From the NCBI RefSeq assembly GCF_015390235.1, contig NZ_VUOH01000004.1, positions 186,001 through 250,000 of the forward strand: a stretch of 64,000 nt of DNA, written 5' to 3'. Positions 1 through 8,258 of this stretch are shown piece by piece. This stretch comes from Quadrisphaera sp. INWT6 (GTDB lineage Bacteria > Actinomycetota > Actinomycetes > Actinomycetales > Quadrisphaeraceae). The position numbers and the translations under genes were made by a program. Under the pieces are notes generated by a model that was not told the origin of the DNA, made no database searches, and was given only the letters and a program-made list of their open reading frames with translations. Each line of letters opens with the position of its first letter. Position 1 is the stretch's first letter.

Positions 1-1
1 G

Positions 2-400
2 ACCGTCGACGCCGTCACCCGGGCCGTGGTCGAACGGCCGGACGCCCTCGACGAGGGCGCCGTCGCCGTCGTCCGCGCCGACGGCGCGTGGCAGCTCCCC
101 GCCGTGCTCGGGTGGGCACCGGTGGACGCAGGGCTCAGCGCCCGCGACCTGTCGGTGGTGCTGCAGTACTGGGAGGAGCAGTGGGGCGCGCGGGTGGCGG
201 CCCTCGGAGCCCGCTCCCTCGTGCTGCGCCTCGACGACCCGCCGGCGACGGACGACGACGCGCTCGCGGCGGCGCAGGAGGTCCTGGCCGTGGCGCCGGC
301 GCTCCTCAGCGAGGACCTGGTCGAGCCGCTCCCGCGGGCCGCCGAGCTGCTGGCGCCCGTCCTCCTCGGCGCCGGCTGGTGGCACGTCCACCTCGGCTGA
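2..400 (+). CDS. DUF4253 family protein, 5' end outside the window
   Basis: The frame is open from the first base of the window, and the GTG at 26 is probably internal, so this is taken as the C-terminal part of a longer protein. Its last 120 residues resemble the DUF4253 C-terminal region: an LQYWEEQWGA segment, then LxLRLDDPPAT, an alanine-rich helix and a closing tryptophan-rich GWWHVHLG end. The family has no firm biochemical role. The stop lies 5 bp from the stop of a decayed phosphotransferase on the other strand. Family assignment is from remembered motif pattern only. Confidence 0.6.
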   Translation, partial: TVDAVTRAVVERPDALDEGAVAVVRADGAWQLPAVLGWAPVDAGLSARDLSVVLQYWEEQWGARVAALGARSLVLRLDDPPATDDDALAAAQEVLAVAPALLSEDLVEPLPRAAELLAPVLLGAGWWHVHLG

Positions 401-405
401 CCCCG

Positions 406-778
406 TCACCAGCTGAGCCGGTCGAGGTGGCTGCGGCCCGACAGCGCGTCGGTCATGCGCCTGCGCGCCTGCTCGCGCTGACCGGGCTGCGTGCAGCGTC
501 TGGCCCGGCAGCCGCCCCGAGACGCACCACGGTCCGTCGGGTCCCTCGCCGAGGGCGAGGACCCGCGCGTGCGGCACCTCGCTGCCGGTGAGCAGCTGCA
601 GGACCCTCGCCTCGTGGCGGTAGGCGTCGCGGAAGCGCCCCTCGCTGGTGCGGACGACGAGCTCGTCACCGACCCACACCCGGCTGACCCACCCGGCCCC
701 CGCGGTGTAGCGGCCCGTCGTCGGCAGACCCGCCGCGGCCAGCACCCTGCGGAGGGCGGGGTCGGGCGCAGGCGTCAC
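406..778 (-). pseudogene. Remnant of an aminoglycoside/choline phosphotransferase-like (APH) gene, frameshifted and truncated
   Basis: From a GTG at 778 the frame encodes an APH-type N-lobe: GWVSRVWVGDELVVRT (glycine loop and strand), a helix with YRHEARVLQLL, then PWCVSGRLPGQTLHAA. Near position 500 the frame is lost. One frame over it continues as PGQREQARRRMTDAL to a stop at 406. The lobe holding the HGD and DxD catalytic motifs is absent, so no active kinase is expected. The GTG overlaps the stop of the upstream membrane gene by 4 bases, so it was once the last gene of the operon starting at 3151. Loss of one or a few bases near LHAA would explain the frame change. Confidence 0.6.
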
Positions 779-1848
779 CGCGCCTCGGCGACGACGTCGG
801 AGCGCTCCGGCGGAGCGAGCGAGGGGCTGCGGAGCGCGGCGCACACCGCGAGCACCGCGGCCCCGAGCACCAGACCCCCACCGACGATCGGCAGCCCGTC
901 GTAGTTGATGTACGCCCCAGCAGGTGCGGTCACCACCATCCCGAGCCCACCGCCCACGAGGACGGGGATCGCCAGCAGCTGGGGGACCAGCGCCAGCAGC
1001 GCTCCGGAGCCGAGCAGCACGGCGACGGCGGCAGCGGTCCGCCGCGGCGAGCCGTCGCGCTCCCGTGCGGCGGCGAGCACGAGCGGTGCCGCGGCGACGA
1101 CCAGCGCCACCGCCGCGGCCCTCGGGGAGTCGCCGACCTGCCAGGAGGAGCCCTGCGGCTCGAGGAGGAGTGCGAGCGCCGCCACCGGGAGCAGCAGTGA
1201 CGAGGCAGCTCCCACCGCGCTGCGGGCGAGCAGGACGCCGACGACGGCCGCCACCCCGGCCAGTGCCAGCGCTGACACGAGGTTCGACGCCGCGAGACCC
1301 GCCGGCACCCATGCCGCGTACCGCTCGGAGGCGAGGCCCTGGGCGGAGAGCACCGGCAGCGTGCCGGCTGCTGCCGCGCCGGCCGCGAGCAGGGAGAGCC
1401 GGCCCCTCGCGCTCGACGGCGTCGAGGCCCGAGGCAGCAGCCCCAGGAGGCTGGCGACGACCGCGGCGGCGCCCGTCACGAGCAGCAGCTCGGTGGCGAC
1501 CAGCACCACCGAGCCGTCGTCGACGGTGCGGCCGAGGGTGGCGTTGGCGACCACGAGCGCCGCGGCACCGCCCAGCCACGCGGCGGTCGCGACCCGCCGG
1601 GGCAGGGCGCACAGCGCGACCGCCAGCCCGCACGCCACCACGACGAGTCCCGCCAGCCGGGCGTCGTGCGCCACCAGGGCCAGCTCGTCCTCACCGGGCA
1701 TCTCCGCGGTGTGCCTGGGGCCGAGCGCCCTCGCCTCGGCGGCCTGCACCGCCGCCATCGAGGTGGACGCGAGGGCCCAGGCGGCAGAACCGGCGGCCGC
1801 GACCACCGCACCCGCAGCGGCAGCGGCCCGACCCCGGAGGTGATCCAC
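775..1848 (-). CDS. Polytopic membrane protein of unknown function
   Basis: About 357 residues with roughly nine or ten hydrophobic segments of alanine, leucine and valine, joined by short Arg/Asp-containing loops. No family motif was recognised. Start: GTG at 1848, because residues further upstream in the same frame are arginine-rich out-of-frame-type sequence. The gene lies 32 bp after the PH-like membrane gene and shares 4 bases (GTGA) with the phosphotransferase remnant downstream, so the block is probably one transcript with translational coupling. A periplasmic loop after the first segment contains a short acidic stretch (MPGEDELALVAHDARL). Confidence 0.7.
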   Translation of the reverse strand: MDHLRGRAAAAAGAVVAAAGSAAWALASTSMAAVQAAEARALGPRHTAEMPGEDELALVAHDARLAGLVVVACGLAVALCALPRRVATAAWLGGAAALVVANATLGRTVDDGSVVLVATELLLVTGAAAVVASLLGLLPRASTPSSARGRLSLLAAGAAAAGTLPVLSAQGLASERYAAWVPAGLAASNLVSALALAGVAAVVGVLLARSAVGAASSLLLPVAALALLLEPQGSSWQVGDSPRAAAVALVVAAAPLVLAAARERDGSPRRTAAAVAVLLGSGALLALVPQLLAIPVLVGGGLGMVVTAPAGAYINYDGLPIVGGGLVLGAAVLAVCAALRSPSLAPPERSDVVAEAR

Positions 1849-1880
1849 GGCCTGAGTGTCCTGACGAGCCGCCGGCCGCG

Positions 1881-2486
1881 TCAACGGGTGGTGCGTCCGC
1901 GGCGGAAGGGGCCGTCGAGGTCGTCGTCCGGCGCGGGCTCGGGCAGCGGCGTCACTGCGCCGCCGGGCGCCGGTGTCGGCCTGGGCGGCGAGGTCACCTC
2001 GAGCATCGCGCTGGCGACCTCGGTGGGGAGCCCGACGAGCGCGAGGCGCTCGCCGGAGGCCAGACGCGCCACGGGGTGCTCGTCGTACCGCCCGGGCGGG
2101 CCGACCTCCACGACCTCCGTCCACGGCACCGAGCGCGTCCGCCACGGCGCCGACCTGACCACCAGGGCGTCAGGGGTGACGCGGGTCTGCGGTGGCCAGC
2201 GCGTCCACGCCGCGAGGAGCAGCAGGATGACCGTCCCCGGGGAGGTCAGGGTGTCGAGGAGCTCCAGGAGGTCCCAGCGGACCAGGGCCACGACCGCCGA
2301 GACGCCGGTGCCGACCAGCACGACCACCACGACCCCCGCGAGCACCGCGATCCACACCCGGCGCGCACGGCTGCGGCGGCCGGTCCCGCGCACCTGGTCG
2401 CCGAGGGTGGTGCCGTACACGCCCCGCCAGGCGGCGTACCCGTCCTCGGGGCCGCGGTCTCCGGTCACGGCCGTCCTGTCGGTCAC
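1881..2486 (-). CDS. Membrane protein with PH-like (bPH) domain
   Basis: 201 residues. Two membrane helices (about 44-68 and 78-94) are followed by a strand-rich domain of the bacterial PH type, with TRVTPDALVVRSAPWRTRSVPWTEVVEV: a turn, paired strands and the W-x-E-V pattern common to this group. The C-terminal tail is Pro/Asp rich and ends DLDGPFRRGRTTR. The same tail pattern ends another PH-like protein at 19046-19603, so they look like paralogues. Start: GTG at 2486, overlapping the methyltransferase stop by 4 bases. Such proteins sit in the cytoplasmic membrane. The ligand is unknown. Confidence 0.75.
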   Translation of the reverse strand: MTDRTAVTGDRGPEDGYAAWRGVYGTTLGDQVRGTGRRSRARRVWIAVLAGVVVVVLVGTGVSAVVALVRWDLLELLDTLTSPGTVILLLLAAWTRWPPQTRVTPDALVVRSAPWRTRSVPWTEVVEVGPPGRYDEHPVARLASGERLALVGLPTEVASAMLEVTSPPRPTPAPGGAVTPLPEPAPDDDLDGPFRRGRTTR

Positions 2487-3151
2487 CGCCCGATCCTCTC
2501 GCCCCCGAGCTCGGGGGCCGTCCACACCGCCACGTAGCGCCAGAAGAGCGCGCGGTGGATGCGCACCCCCGGCAGTTCCTGGCGCATGACCGACGCGACC
2601 TCGTCGAAGGTCTCGGCGGGCGCCTTCGTGGGAGCGGTCATGTGCTGCGGAGGTGCGCTCGCGGTCCGCGGGTGCCGGAGGAACCCGATGAGCGGGTTGA
2701 GGACGAGCGAGAGCAGAGACAGGGGGCGGTCGGCGGCGACCTCGCGGTAGGCGCCCACCACCACGAGTCGCCCCCGCGGACGCAGAGCCGACCGCACGGC
2801 CTGCAGCGCGGTGTCCAGCGGGAGGTGGTGGAGCACCGCGACGAGGGTCACGAGGTCCGCCGAGCGCTCGGGAAGGGTGGTGAAGGGCGCGTGCTCGACG
2901 ACGACGTGCGGCAGGTCCGTCAAGGCTGCCGCAGCGGTCGCCGCCGTGGGGGCGTCGGCCTCGATGCCGTGGACCGCGGGCATCACGGGAGCGAGGGACC
3001 GCAGCAGGTGCCCGGTGCCGCACCCGACGTCCACGGCGAGGGTGCCCCCGGCCCGCCGCACGCGCCGAGCGTGGAGCAGGACCAGCGGGGTGTACAGGTC
3101 GTTGTGCGACCACGGGTGGCGGGCGTTGAAGCGGTCGAGCGCAGCGAGCAC
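2483..3151 (-). CDS. Class I SAM-dependent methyltransferase
   Basis: 222 residues, the first gene of the leftward operon. The SAM-binding motif I is VDVGCGTGHL at about residues 40-49. The acidic end of strand 2 (IEAD) follows at about 73, and the later LVAVLHHL and LRPRGRLVVVGAY segments fit motifs III/post-III of the Methyltransf_11/25 group. The C-terminal half, with MTAPTKAPAETFDEV, would form the substrate cap. The acceptor cannot be told. Start: GTG at 3151, with no strong ribosome site. The neighbour upstream, a phosphotriesterase, is divergent, with 55 bp between starts. Confidence 0.8.
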   Translation of the reverse strand: MLAALDRFNARHPWSHNDLYTPLVLLHARRVRRAGGTLAVDVGCGTGHLLRSLAPVMPAVHGIEADAPTAATAAAALTDLPHVVVEHAPFTTLPERSADLVTLVAVLHHLPLDTALQAVRSALRPRGRLVVVGAYREVAADRPLSLLSLVLNPLIGFLRHPRTASAPPQHMTAPTKAPAETFDEVASVMRQELPGVRIHRALFWRYVAVWTAPELGGERIGR

Positions 3152-3206
3152 CCGGTGAGTGTGCTCGTCGGGGTGCGACGCCGTCGTCCCTCCCTAGGCT
3201 CGCCCG

Positions 3207-4121
3207 ATGGCGGTGCTGCACACGACCCTCGGCCCCCGCACCGCGGACGAGGTGGGCCTGGTGCTGCCGCACGAGCACGTCCTGGTCGACTTCCGGCTAC
3301 CGGACGCGCAGCCTCCTGCGGCCGTCGACCCCGGAGCCGTCGTCGCTGTCATGGCGCCCGCTCTGCGGGCCGCGGGTGACGTCGGGGTGACCGCGGTGGT
3401 GGAGTGCACGCCCCACGGCCTCGGACGCCGGGCCGAGGTCCTCGCCGCCGTCAGCCGAGCCGCAGGGGTGCCCCTGGTGCTGGCGACGGGCATCTACCGA
3501 GAGCCCTGGGTCCCGCGCTGGGTCTAAGACGCCAGCGACGCCGAGGTCGAGGCCTTCGTGGTCGGCGAGCTCGTCGACGGCGTCGACGGCACCGGGGTCC
3601 CCGCCGGGTTCGTCAAGGTCTCCGCGGGCGACGACGGCCTCCGCCCGGTGGAGGAGCGCATCCTGCGCGCTGCGGCACGAGCGGCTGTCCGCACCGGCGC
3701 CCTCATCGGCTCGCACACGGTCGACGGGCGCGTCGTGCTGGAGCAGCTCGACGTCGTCGCCGAGGAGGGCCTGGCTCCCGACCGCTTCCTGTCCATCCAC
3801 ACCCAGGCGGTCGCCGACGCCGGTCTGCGGCAGGCGATCGTCGACAGGGGGGCGTGGATCGAGTACGACCACGTCGGCCAGGGCGACGACGCCGACGCGC
3901 TCGCGCTCGTGCTGACCTCGTTCGCCGCGGGCCACGAGGCGCAGCTGCTCCTCTCGCACGACGCCGGGTGGTACGACCCCGCGCTGCCGGGCGGAGGCAC
4001 CCAGCGGCCCTTCACCACCCTGACCGCGTCGTTCCTCCCGGCGCTGCGCGCAGCCGGGGTGGGGGAGGACGTGGTCGTCCGGATCACCCAGCGGAACCCG
4101 TTCGCCGCGTTCGCCCGCTGA
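3207..4121 (+). pseudogene. Phosphotriesterase-family metal hydrolase interrupted by an in-frame TAA
   Basis: Read through, the frame gives a full-length phosphotriesterase/lactonase-like TIM barrel of about 304 residues. All metal ligands are visible: HxH in LPHEHVL, the carboxylated lysine in GFVKVS, histidines in IGSHTVDG and FLSIHTQ, and the aspartate in LLSHDAG. The one defect is TAA at 3525-3527, after WVPRWV, where relatives carry a coding codon. The same frame resumes at once with DASDAEVEAFVVGE. There is no ribosome site soon after the stop. A stop this early removes four of the metal ligands. It is either a recent nonsense mutation or a base-call error. The 3' end overlaps the gene at 4084-4473 tail to tail by 38 bp. 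Confidence 0.8.
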
Positions 4122-4473
4122 GGTCCGGTGTGCGCCGTCGTGCTGCGCGGCGCACCAGCCAGCCGTGCAGCACGACGTTGAGCAGCGCCGGCACGTACAG
4201 CAGGGCGAACTGCACCCCGTCGGACCACCAGGGCGTCGGGTGCTCGTAGGCGCTCTCCGGCAGCACCGGCCCGACGAACTCGTCGTACGCGTTGAGCAGC
4301 GACCACGGCAGCTCGAGCGGGACCAGCGGCAGCGCGAGGATGCCGGCGCCGATGTTCGCGCCGCCGTCCGGGTCGCTGACCAGGAGCATCGTCAGCGTCA
4401 CCGCGGTCAGCCCGACCACGACGACGGCGTGGACGACCAGCAGCGGCGACAGGTACCAGCGCCGAGCGACCAC
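4084..4473 (-). CDS. Small membrane protein of unknown function
   Basis: About 129 residues with two or three membrane segments: an N-terminal YLSPLLVVHAVVVVGLTAV helix, a proline-containing middle hydrophobic part (LALPLVPLELPWSLL) and a C-terminal helix (FALLYVPALLNVVLHGWLV), then an arginine-rich tail. Two GTG starts are possible. The one at 4473 is preferred because GGTGGGA lies 6-8 bases before it. The one at 4485 would overlap the upstream gene by 10 bases. It follows the secreted protein at 4476-5270 directly and is likely co-transcribed with it. Confidence 0.6.
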   Translation of the reverse strand: MVARRWYLSPLLVVHAVVVVGLTAVTLTMLLVSDPDGGANIGAGILALPLVPLELPWSLLNAYDEFVGPVLPESAYEHPTPWWSDGVQFALLYVPALLNVVLHGWLVRRAARRRTPDLSGRTRRTGSAG

Positions 4474-4475
4474 GG

Positions 4476-5270
4476 TCAGTCCCACCCCTGAGCGGGGGCC
4501 CTGCGGCGCTGGCGGCGGTCCCAGGCGAACAGCGCGCCGACGACGGCGGTGATGCCGACGGCCGAGCCCCACACGCGCGGGTCGGCGAGGGCGAGCGACG
4601 GCCCCGCGGTGCCCCCACCCGTGCCGCCGGAGCCGCCGCCGGAGCACCCCTTGCGGCCCTCGCACGCCCCCTCGGACGCAGCGCGTGCGGTGAGGAGGTC
4701 CTGCTGCACCTGGGCGAGGCTCCGCGCCCCCAGACCCTGGTCCCACTGCGAGACGACGACCGGGGTCACGGTCCCGTCGACGAGGGTGAAGAACGCGCCG
4801 TCCTGCGGGACGCCGACGAACGCGCTCTCGGTGGAGGCGAGCATCGCCGCACCCTGCTGCGGGTCGGCCAGCCACCCGGTGGGCACCGGCGGCGCGCCGG
4901 GGTCGGGCCGGTACACCCGGAGCCACCCGGCAGGGGCCCCGTCGCCCTCGACGCCGGCCACCCAGGAGTCGTACGGCTCGACGGGGGTGTCCGTCGCCTC
5001 GCCGTCGTAGAAGTCGGAGGTGAAGCCGAACTCCTGGTGGATGGTCCCGGCACGCAGCTCGGTCATCGCGTCGGTCTCCGCCGTCCGGACGCCCTTGCGG
5101 AGCTCCTCGCCGGCGAAGGCCGCGCGCACGTCGTCGGGGACCTCACCCACGGCCGTGTACCCGGCGCTCGCGGCCAGCGCGGGGGAGGCGGGAGCCAGGA
5201 CGACGAGGCCGAGCGCCACCGCCAGCCAGGCGGCCGCCGCAGCGGCGGTCAGCGGTCGACGGTCCGGCAC
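4476..5270 (-). CDS. Secreted, C-terminally membrane-anchored protein
   Basis: 264 residues. A Sec signal peptide with an alanine-rich core ends near ALAASAG (about residue 34). The extracellular part contains mixed strands and a FTSDFYDGEATDTPVEPYDSW stretch. A Cys-x4-Cys pair lies near the Gly/Ser-rich linker, and one C-terminal helix (VGITAVVGALFAW) is followed by basic residues, giving the layout signal peptide, ectodomain, linker, anchor, basic tail. No LPXTG sortase motif was seen. Start: GTG at 5270, with GAGGAG 7 bases upstream. The same GAGGAGCGCACC leader precedes the lipoprotein start at 18408. Function is unknown. Confidence 0.7.
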   Translation of the reverse strand: MPDRRPLTAAAAAAWLAVALGLVVLAPASPALAASAGYTAVGEVPDDVRAAFAGEELRKGVRTAETDAMTELRAGTIHQEFGFTSDFYDGEATDTPVEPYDSWVAGVEGDGAPAGWLRVYRPDPGAPPVPTGWLADPQQGAAMLASTESAFVGVPQDGAFFTLVDGTVTPVVVSQWDQGLGARSLAQVQQDLLTARAASEGACEGRKGCSGGGSGGTGGGTAGPSLALADPRVWGSAVGITAVVGALFAWDRRQRRRAPAQGWD

Positions 5271-5356
5271 GGTGCGCTCCTCGGGGGTGGGCCTCCCCGG
5301 TGAGGCCGTCGCCAGCATGACGCGAGCGGGCCCCGATCCGTGGCACGTCGGGGAGA

Positions 5357-5530
5357 TCAGCTCGCGCCGTGGAGCAGGAGCAGCGCGCCGAGCAGGAAGC
5401 AGACGGCCCCAGGTAGGACCACCTGCGCCCGTTGCCGCCAGGAGGACCGGCCGTCGAGTCGGTGACGGGTGAAGCCCCAGACGTTGAAGGCCGCGCCGAC
5501 CACCATCAGCAGAGCTGCGATCCCTGTCAT
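5357..5530 (-). CDS. 57-residue two-helix membrane peptide
   Basis: An ATG at 5530 opens a frame of 57 codons with clear coding bias. It encodes a first helix (IAALLMVVGAAFNVWGF), a short charged loop with RHRLDGRSSWRQR, and a second helix (GAVCFLLGALLLLHG). It resembles in layout the 62-residue protein at 45370-45558. It is below the usual length cut-off for gene callers. No function can be given. It lies 86 bp upstream of the secreted-protein gene, on the same strand. Confidence 0.55.
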   Translation of the reverse strand: MTGIAALLMVVGAAFNVWGFTRHRLDGRSSWRQRAQVVLPGAVCFLLGALLLLHGAS

Positions 5531-5681
5531 GGGGGGTGATCGTGGCCGTTACCGACACACCCGGCGACATCTGCCGGTCCTCCATCGCAGAGGAGCTGGA
5601 GGGACCGCATGGATGCGGGCGAGCCCCGACGCACCTCCGCGTGCCTGGCGGTGCGGGCTCGGTGGGCCCTAGCGTCCGGGG

Positions 5682-5936
5682 ATGGTCCTGCGCGCACGTC
5701 GACGGGGTCGGTCGCGCTGGGCACTGGCGGCCGCTGCGGCGGTCCTCGTCGCCGTCGTGGTGGACGGGAGCTCAGGGCGGGGGCGGTGCGCGTCGGTCGC
5801 CGAGGGCGTGTCGGGGTGGGACGGGTGCACGACGGGGCTGCAGCCGGGCGTGGCCGGTGTCCTCGTGCTGCTCGTCGTCGCGGCCTCTGTCGTCCACGCC
5901 TCCAGACGGGTGCGGCGGACCCGACAGGGGCGGTGA
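5682..5936 (+). CDS. Small membrane protein, 84 residues
   Basis: Basic N-terminus (MVLRARRRGRSRW), a helix of alanine and valine, a loop with two cysteines (GRCASV and DGCTTGL) that would face outside and could form a disulphide, then a second helix (VAGVLVLLVVAASVVHA) and a basic end. This two-helix, positive-inside pattern is what supports it. Start: GTG or ATG near 5682 (GTCCGGGGATGG). It is isolated between genes on the opposite strand. No family was recognised. Confidence 0.5.
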   Translation: MVLRARRRGRSRWALAAAAAVLVAVVVDGSSGRGRCASVAEGVSGWDGCTTGLQPGVAGVLVLLVVAASVVHASRRVRRTRQGR

Positions 5937-6013
5937 CGGCCAGCGCCACGCGGCCTCGCCCGCCCGAGTCCGGGTCTTGAGCCTCCGCCAGTGCCGGGGA
6001 CGCGTCGTCGGGG

Positions 6014-6833
6014 CTAGATGACGTCGTCGTAGGGGTCTGGCCCCGTCCACGTCGCTGCTGCGGCGCCCACCAGCCGCGGGGGGAAGGGCAGCACGCAGCC
6101 CTCGCGGACCACGTCGACGACGACGGCCGTGACGTTGTCCGTGGCCCCGGCGCGCAGGGCGAGCTCGACGAGGCGCGCCGCGCACGGCCAGGACGCCGGC
6201 TCCTCGTCCATGACCCACTGCATCGTCTCGGTGGACAGCACCCCCGACAGCCCGTCCGAGCACAGCAGCCACCGGTCGCCGGCACGGGCCGGGTGCCGGG
6301 TCAGGGCGGGAGCGGTGTCCCCGTCGTCGGCGTCCCTCGCGCCCAGGCAGCCGGTGATGACGTGCCTCATCGGGTGCGTCTCGGCCTGGGCGTCGGTGAT
6401 CTGCCCCGCGTCGACGAGCAGCTGCACATAGGTGTCGTCGCGCGTGACCTGGCGCAGCTCTCCGCCGGCGGGGCGCAGGTAGGCGCGGGAGTCGCCGACG
6501 TGCGCCAGCACCAGGTCGTGGTCGGTGACGAGCAGTGCCGTGAGCGTCGTCGCCATGCCGGCGGTCGCCGGGTGGCCGGTGGCGTGGTCGGACAGCGCGC
6601 GCTGCGCGTGCGACGGCGCTGCCCAGGACCGCTTCGGGGCTGCCCTGGACGGGCTGGTCGTCGAGCGGCTGGAGCGTCTGGATGACCAGCCCCGAGGCGA
6701 CCTCCCCGGCTGCGTTGCCCCCGACGCCGTCGGCGACGAGGGCGAGGCGGCGCCCGGAGTAGCCGGAGTCCTCGTTGTTCTCGCGGACGGTGCCGCGGTC
6801 CGAGCGAGCTCCGGTGACAACAGCCACGGACAT
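6014..6833 (-). pseudogene. PP2C-type protein serine/threonine phosphatase with a frameshift near 6610
   Basis: The ATG at 6833 (GGAGA upstream) begins a PPM/PP2C phosphatase: DRGTVRENNEDS, ALVADGVGGNAAGE with the metal-binding aspartates, then a helix to about GSAVA. Near 6610 the frame must change by one base to continue as HAQRALSDHATG, TLTALLV, AHVGDSRAYL, LLCSDGLSG and ATDNVTAVVVDV, ending TAG at 6014. All catalytic motifs survive across the two frames (about 272 residues in total), so this is one gene with one indel. In actinobacteria such enzymes counteract PknB-type kinases; a kinase lies at 15770. The lesion may be a sequencing error. Confidence 0.75.
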
Positions 6834-6906
6834 CGGTGTCTCCTGTGGTCGTCAGGTGTCGCAGTCCCAGCAGGTTGGCACAGGCGTCGGGTGGGAGCCT
6901 CTCCTG

Positions 6907-7518
6907 GTGCTCACCCACGACGACGTGGTCCGGCTCTACGGGCCCTGGCAGGACCGCACCCCGCGCGACGCCGCCCGCCTCCTCGACGGCTACGGGGGTG
7001 CGTGGTGGGTCGCCGGGGGCTGGGCGGTCGAGGCCTTCACCGGTGTGCACCGCGACCACGGCGACGTGGACGTCAGCATCCCGGCCGTCGACGTCCCGCT
7101 CCTGCGCGAGCACCTCGGCGAGAGGTGGCACGTCTGGGCGGCCTTCGACGGCGCGGTGCGACCCCTGGTCACACCCCAGGAGGAGCTGCCCGGGGGGTGC
7201 GAGAACCTCTGGCTCCGCCCCGACGCCACCTCCCCGTGGGAGTACGACGTCATCCTCATGACGACGCGGGGGGCGGAGTGGGTCTACGAGCGCGACGCCC
7301 GCGTCAGCCGGCCGTTGGCCGACGTCGTCTGGGAGCGCGACGGCGTCACCCACCTGCGGCCGGAGGTGCAGCTGCTGCACAAGGCGCCCGGGCGCCGCGC
7401 CGAGGACCAGCGCGACTTCGAGGTGGCAGCTCCGCTCCTCGACGACGCCGCCTCGACCTGGCTGCGCTCCGCGCTCGAGCTCGCCCACCCCGGACACCCG
7501 TGGCTGGAGCAGCTGTGA
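6907..7518 (+). CDS. Aminoglycoside adenylyltransferase-like nucleotidyltransferase (LinF/AAD group)
   Basis: 203 residues. The nucleotidyltransferase core is WWVAGGWAVEAFTG followed by RDHGDVDVSI, where the two aspartates are the expected metal ligands. Then comes YDVILM with the third acidic residue and HLRPEVQLLHKA as the helical part. This fits the PF10706-type 2''-adenylyltransferase-like family, whose members are mostly uncharacterised chromosomal proteins and only sometimes resistance enzymes. Start: GTG at 6907, with GGGAG 9 bases before. It is divergent from the PP2C gene. Substrate unknown; no claim of drug resistance is made. Confidence 0.7.
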   Translation: MLTHDDVVRLYGPWQDRTPRDAARLLDGYGGAWWVAGGWAVEAFTGVHRDHGDVDVSIPAVDVPLLREHLGERWHVWAAFDGAVRPLVTPQEELPGGCENLWLRPDATSPWEYDVILMTTRGAEWVYERDARVSRPLADVVWERDGVTHLRPEVQLLHKAPGRRAEDQRDFEVAAPLLDDAASTWLRSALELAHPGHPWLEQL

Positions 7519-7546
7519 CCCGAGGTCCCGAGCCAGTGCCGACTCA

Positions 7547-7705
7547 GACCTCGCCGCGTTGCAGCGGGCTGAGGTCGCCGTCAGAGCGCACCTGCCGCTC
7601 ACCGCGCGCGTCGACCACGTCCAGCTCCTGGCGGGGTCCGACGCCCCCGGTTCGTGGTCCGTCGTGCAGGAACTGCCTCTGGCGCCGCCGTCCAGCCGCT
7701 CGTGA
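7547..7705 (+). pseudogene. C-terminal fragment resembling a 2'-5' RNA ligase (LigT) family protein
   Basis: An open stretch reads LAALQRAEVAVRAHLPL, then TARVDHVQLLAG and GSWSVVQELPL before TGA at 7703. The pattern of helix, strand with V-x-H-V-x-L-L, and W-x-V-x-x-L-P-L end is that of the last third of LigT/2H phosphoesterases. No start codon or the two HxT/S motifs precede it, since the upstream frame is cut by the stop of the adenylyltransferase gene. It is therefore a leftover fragment. Identification is tentative. Confidence 0.35.
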
Positions 7706-7786
7706 CACGACGCGCGCGGATGTGCTTGTCGGCGGCAACTGCTGCTGCGACGATGGCGGTCACTTCACCGGGGAGGTCGGGTGCAC

Positions 7787-7960
7787 ATGAGGCACGCGGT
7801 GGCGAGGGCGTGGCGGCGGGTGCGGGGTCTCCGGGCGTGGCTGCTCAGGGACGACCTCGGTGACACCTACCCGCGCAAGAGCACCGAGGACGCTGCCCAG
7901 GGGCCGACGCCGGACCGGCACGTCAACCTCAACGCACCCCCTGGCGGCGGGGTCTTCTGA
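7787..7960 (+). CDS. 57-residue hypothetical protein
   Basis: Short frame with strong codon bias. An arginine-rich amphipathic N-terminus (RHAVARAWRRVRGLRAWLL) is followed by a polar DDLGDTYPRKSTEDAAQGPTPD region and a glycine-rich end (NAPPGGGVF). The start may be ATG at 7787 or GTG at 7781. GGGGAGG at 7770-7776 suits either. No family was recognised. The mixed basic/acidic layout suggests a soluble protein. Confidence 0.5.
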   Translation: MRHAVARAWRRVRGLRAWLLRDDLGDTYPRKSTEDAAQGPTPDRHVNLNAPPGGGVF

Positions 7961-8012
7961 GCCTCGCCGCACGCGACGCCGCAAACCACCGGGGCAGTGC
8001 CACGCTGGACCC

Positions 8013-8258
8013 GTGGTCACCCCCGCGACGCTGAGCCGCCGTCCGGTGGCGCGACCCCGCGACCCCGGACGGCCGTGGCTCCTCCGCGTGGAGCTCGCCG
8101 AGGGCGGGGTGCTCGTCGTCGAGTGGACGACGACGCAGGAGACGACACCGCGGGCCGACCAGGTCGACGACGCGCTGGACGGGTCCGGCTGGGTCCTCGC
8201 CGGCCCGCTGCTCGAGGTCTCGCCCGGCACGTGGTCGATCGACCTCGTACCGGAGTGA
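8013..8258 (+). CDS. 81-residue hypothetical protein coupled to a TIGR02569 gene
   Basis: Starts GTG at 8013 and encodes a small alpha/beta protein with PWLLRVELAEGGVLVVEWTT and a DDALDGSGWVLAGPLLEV stretch. It ends in SIDLVPE. Its TGA overlaps the GTG of the next gene (GTGA), which argues that both are expressed together. No known family was recognised. Confidence 0.5.
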   Translation: MVTPATLSRRPVARPRDPGRPWLLRVELAEGGVLVVEWTTTQETTPRADQVDDALDGSGWVLAGPLLEVSPGTWSIDLVPE

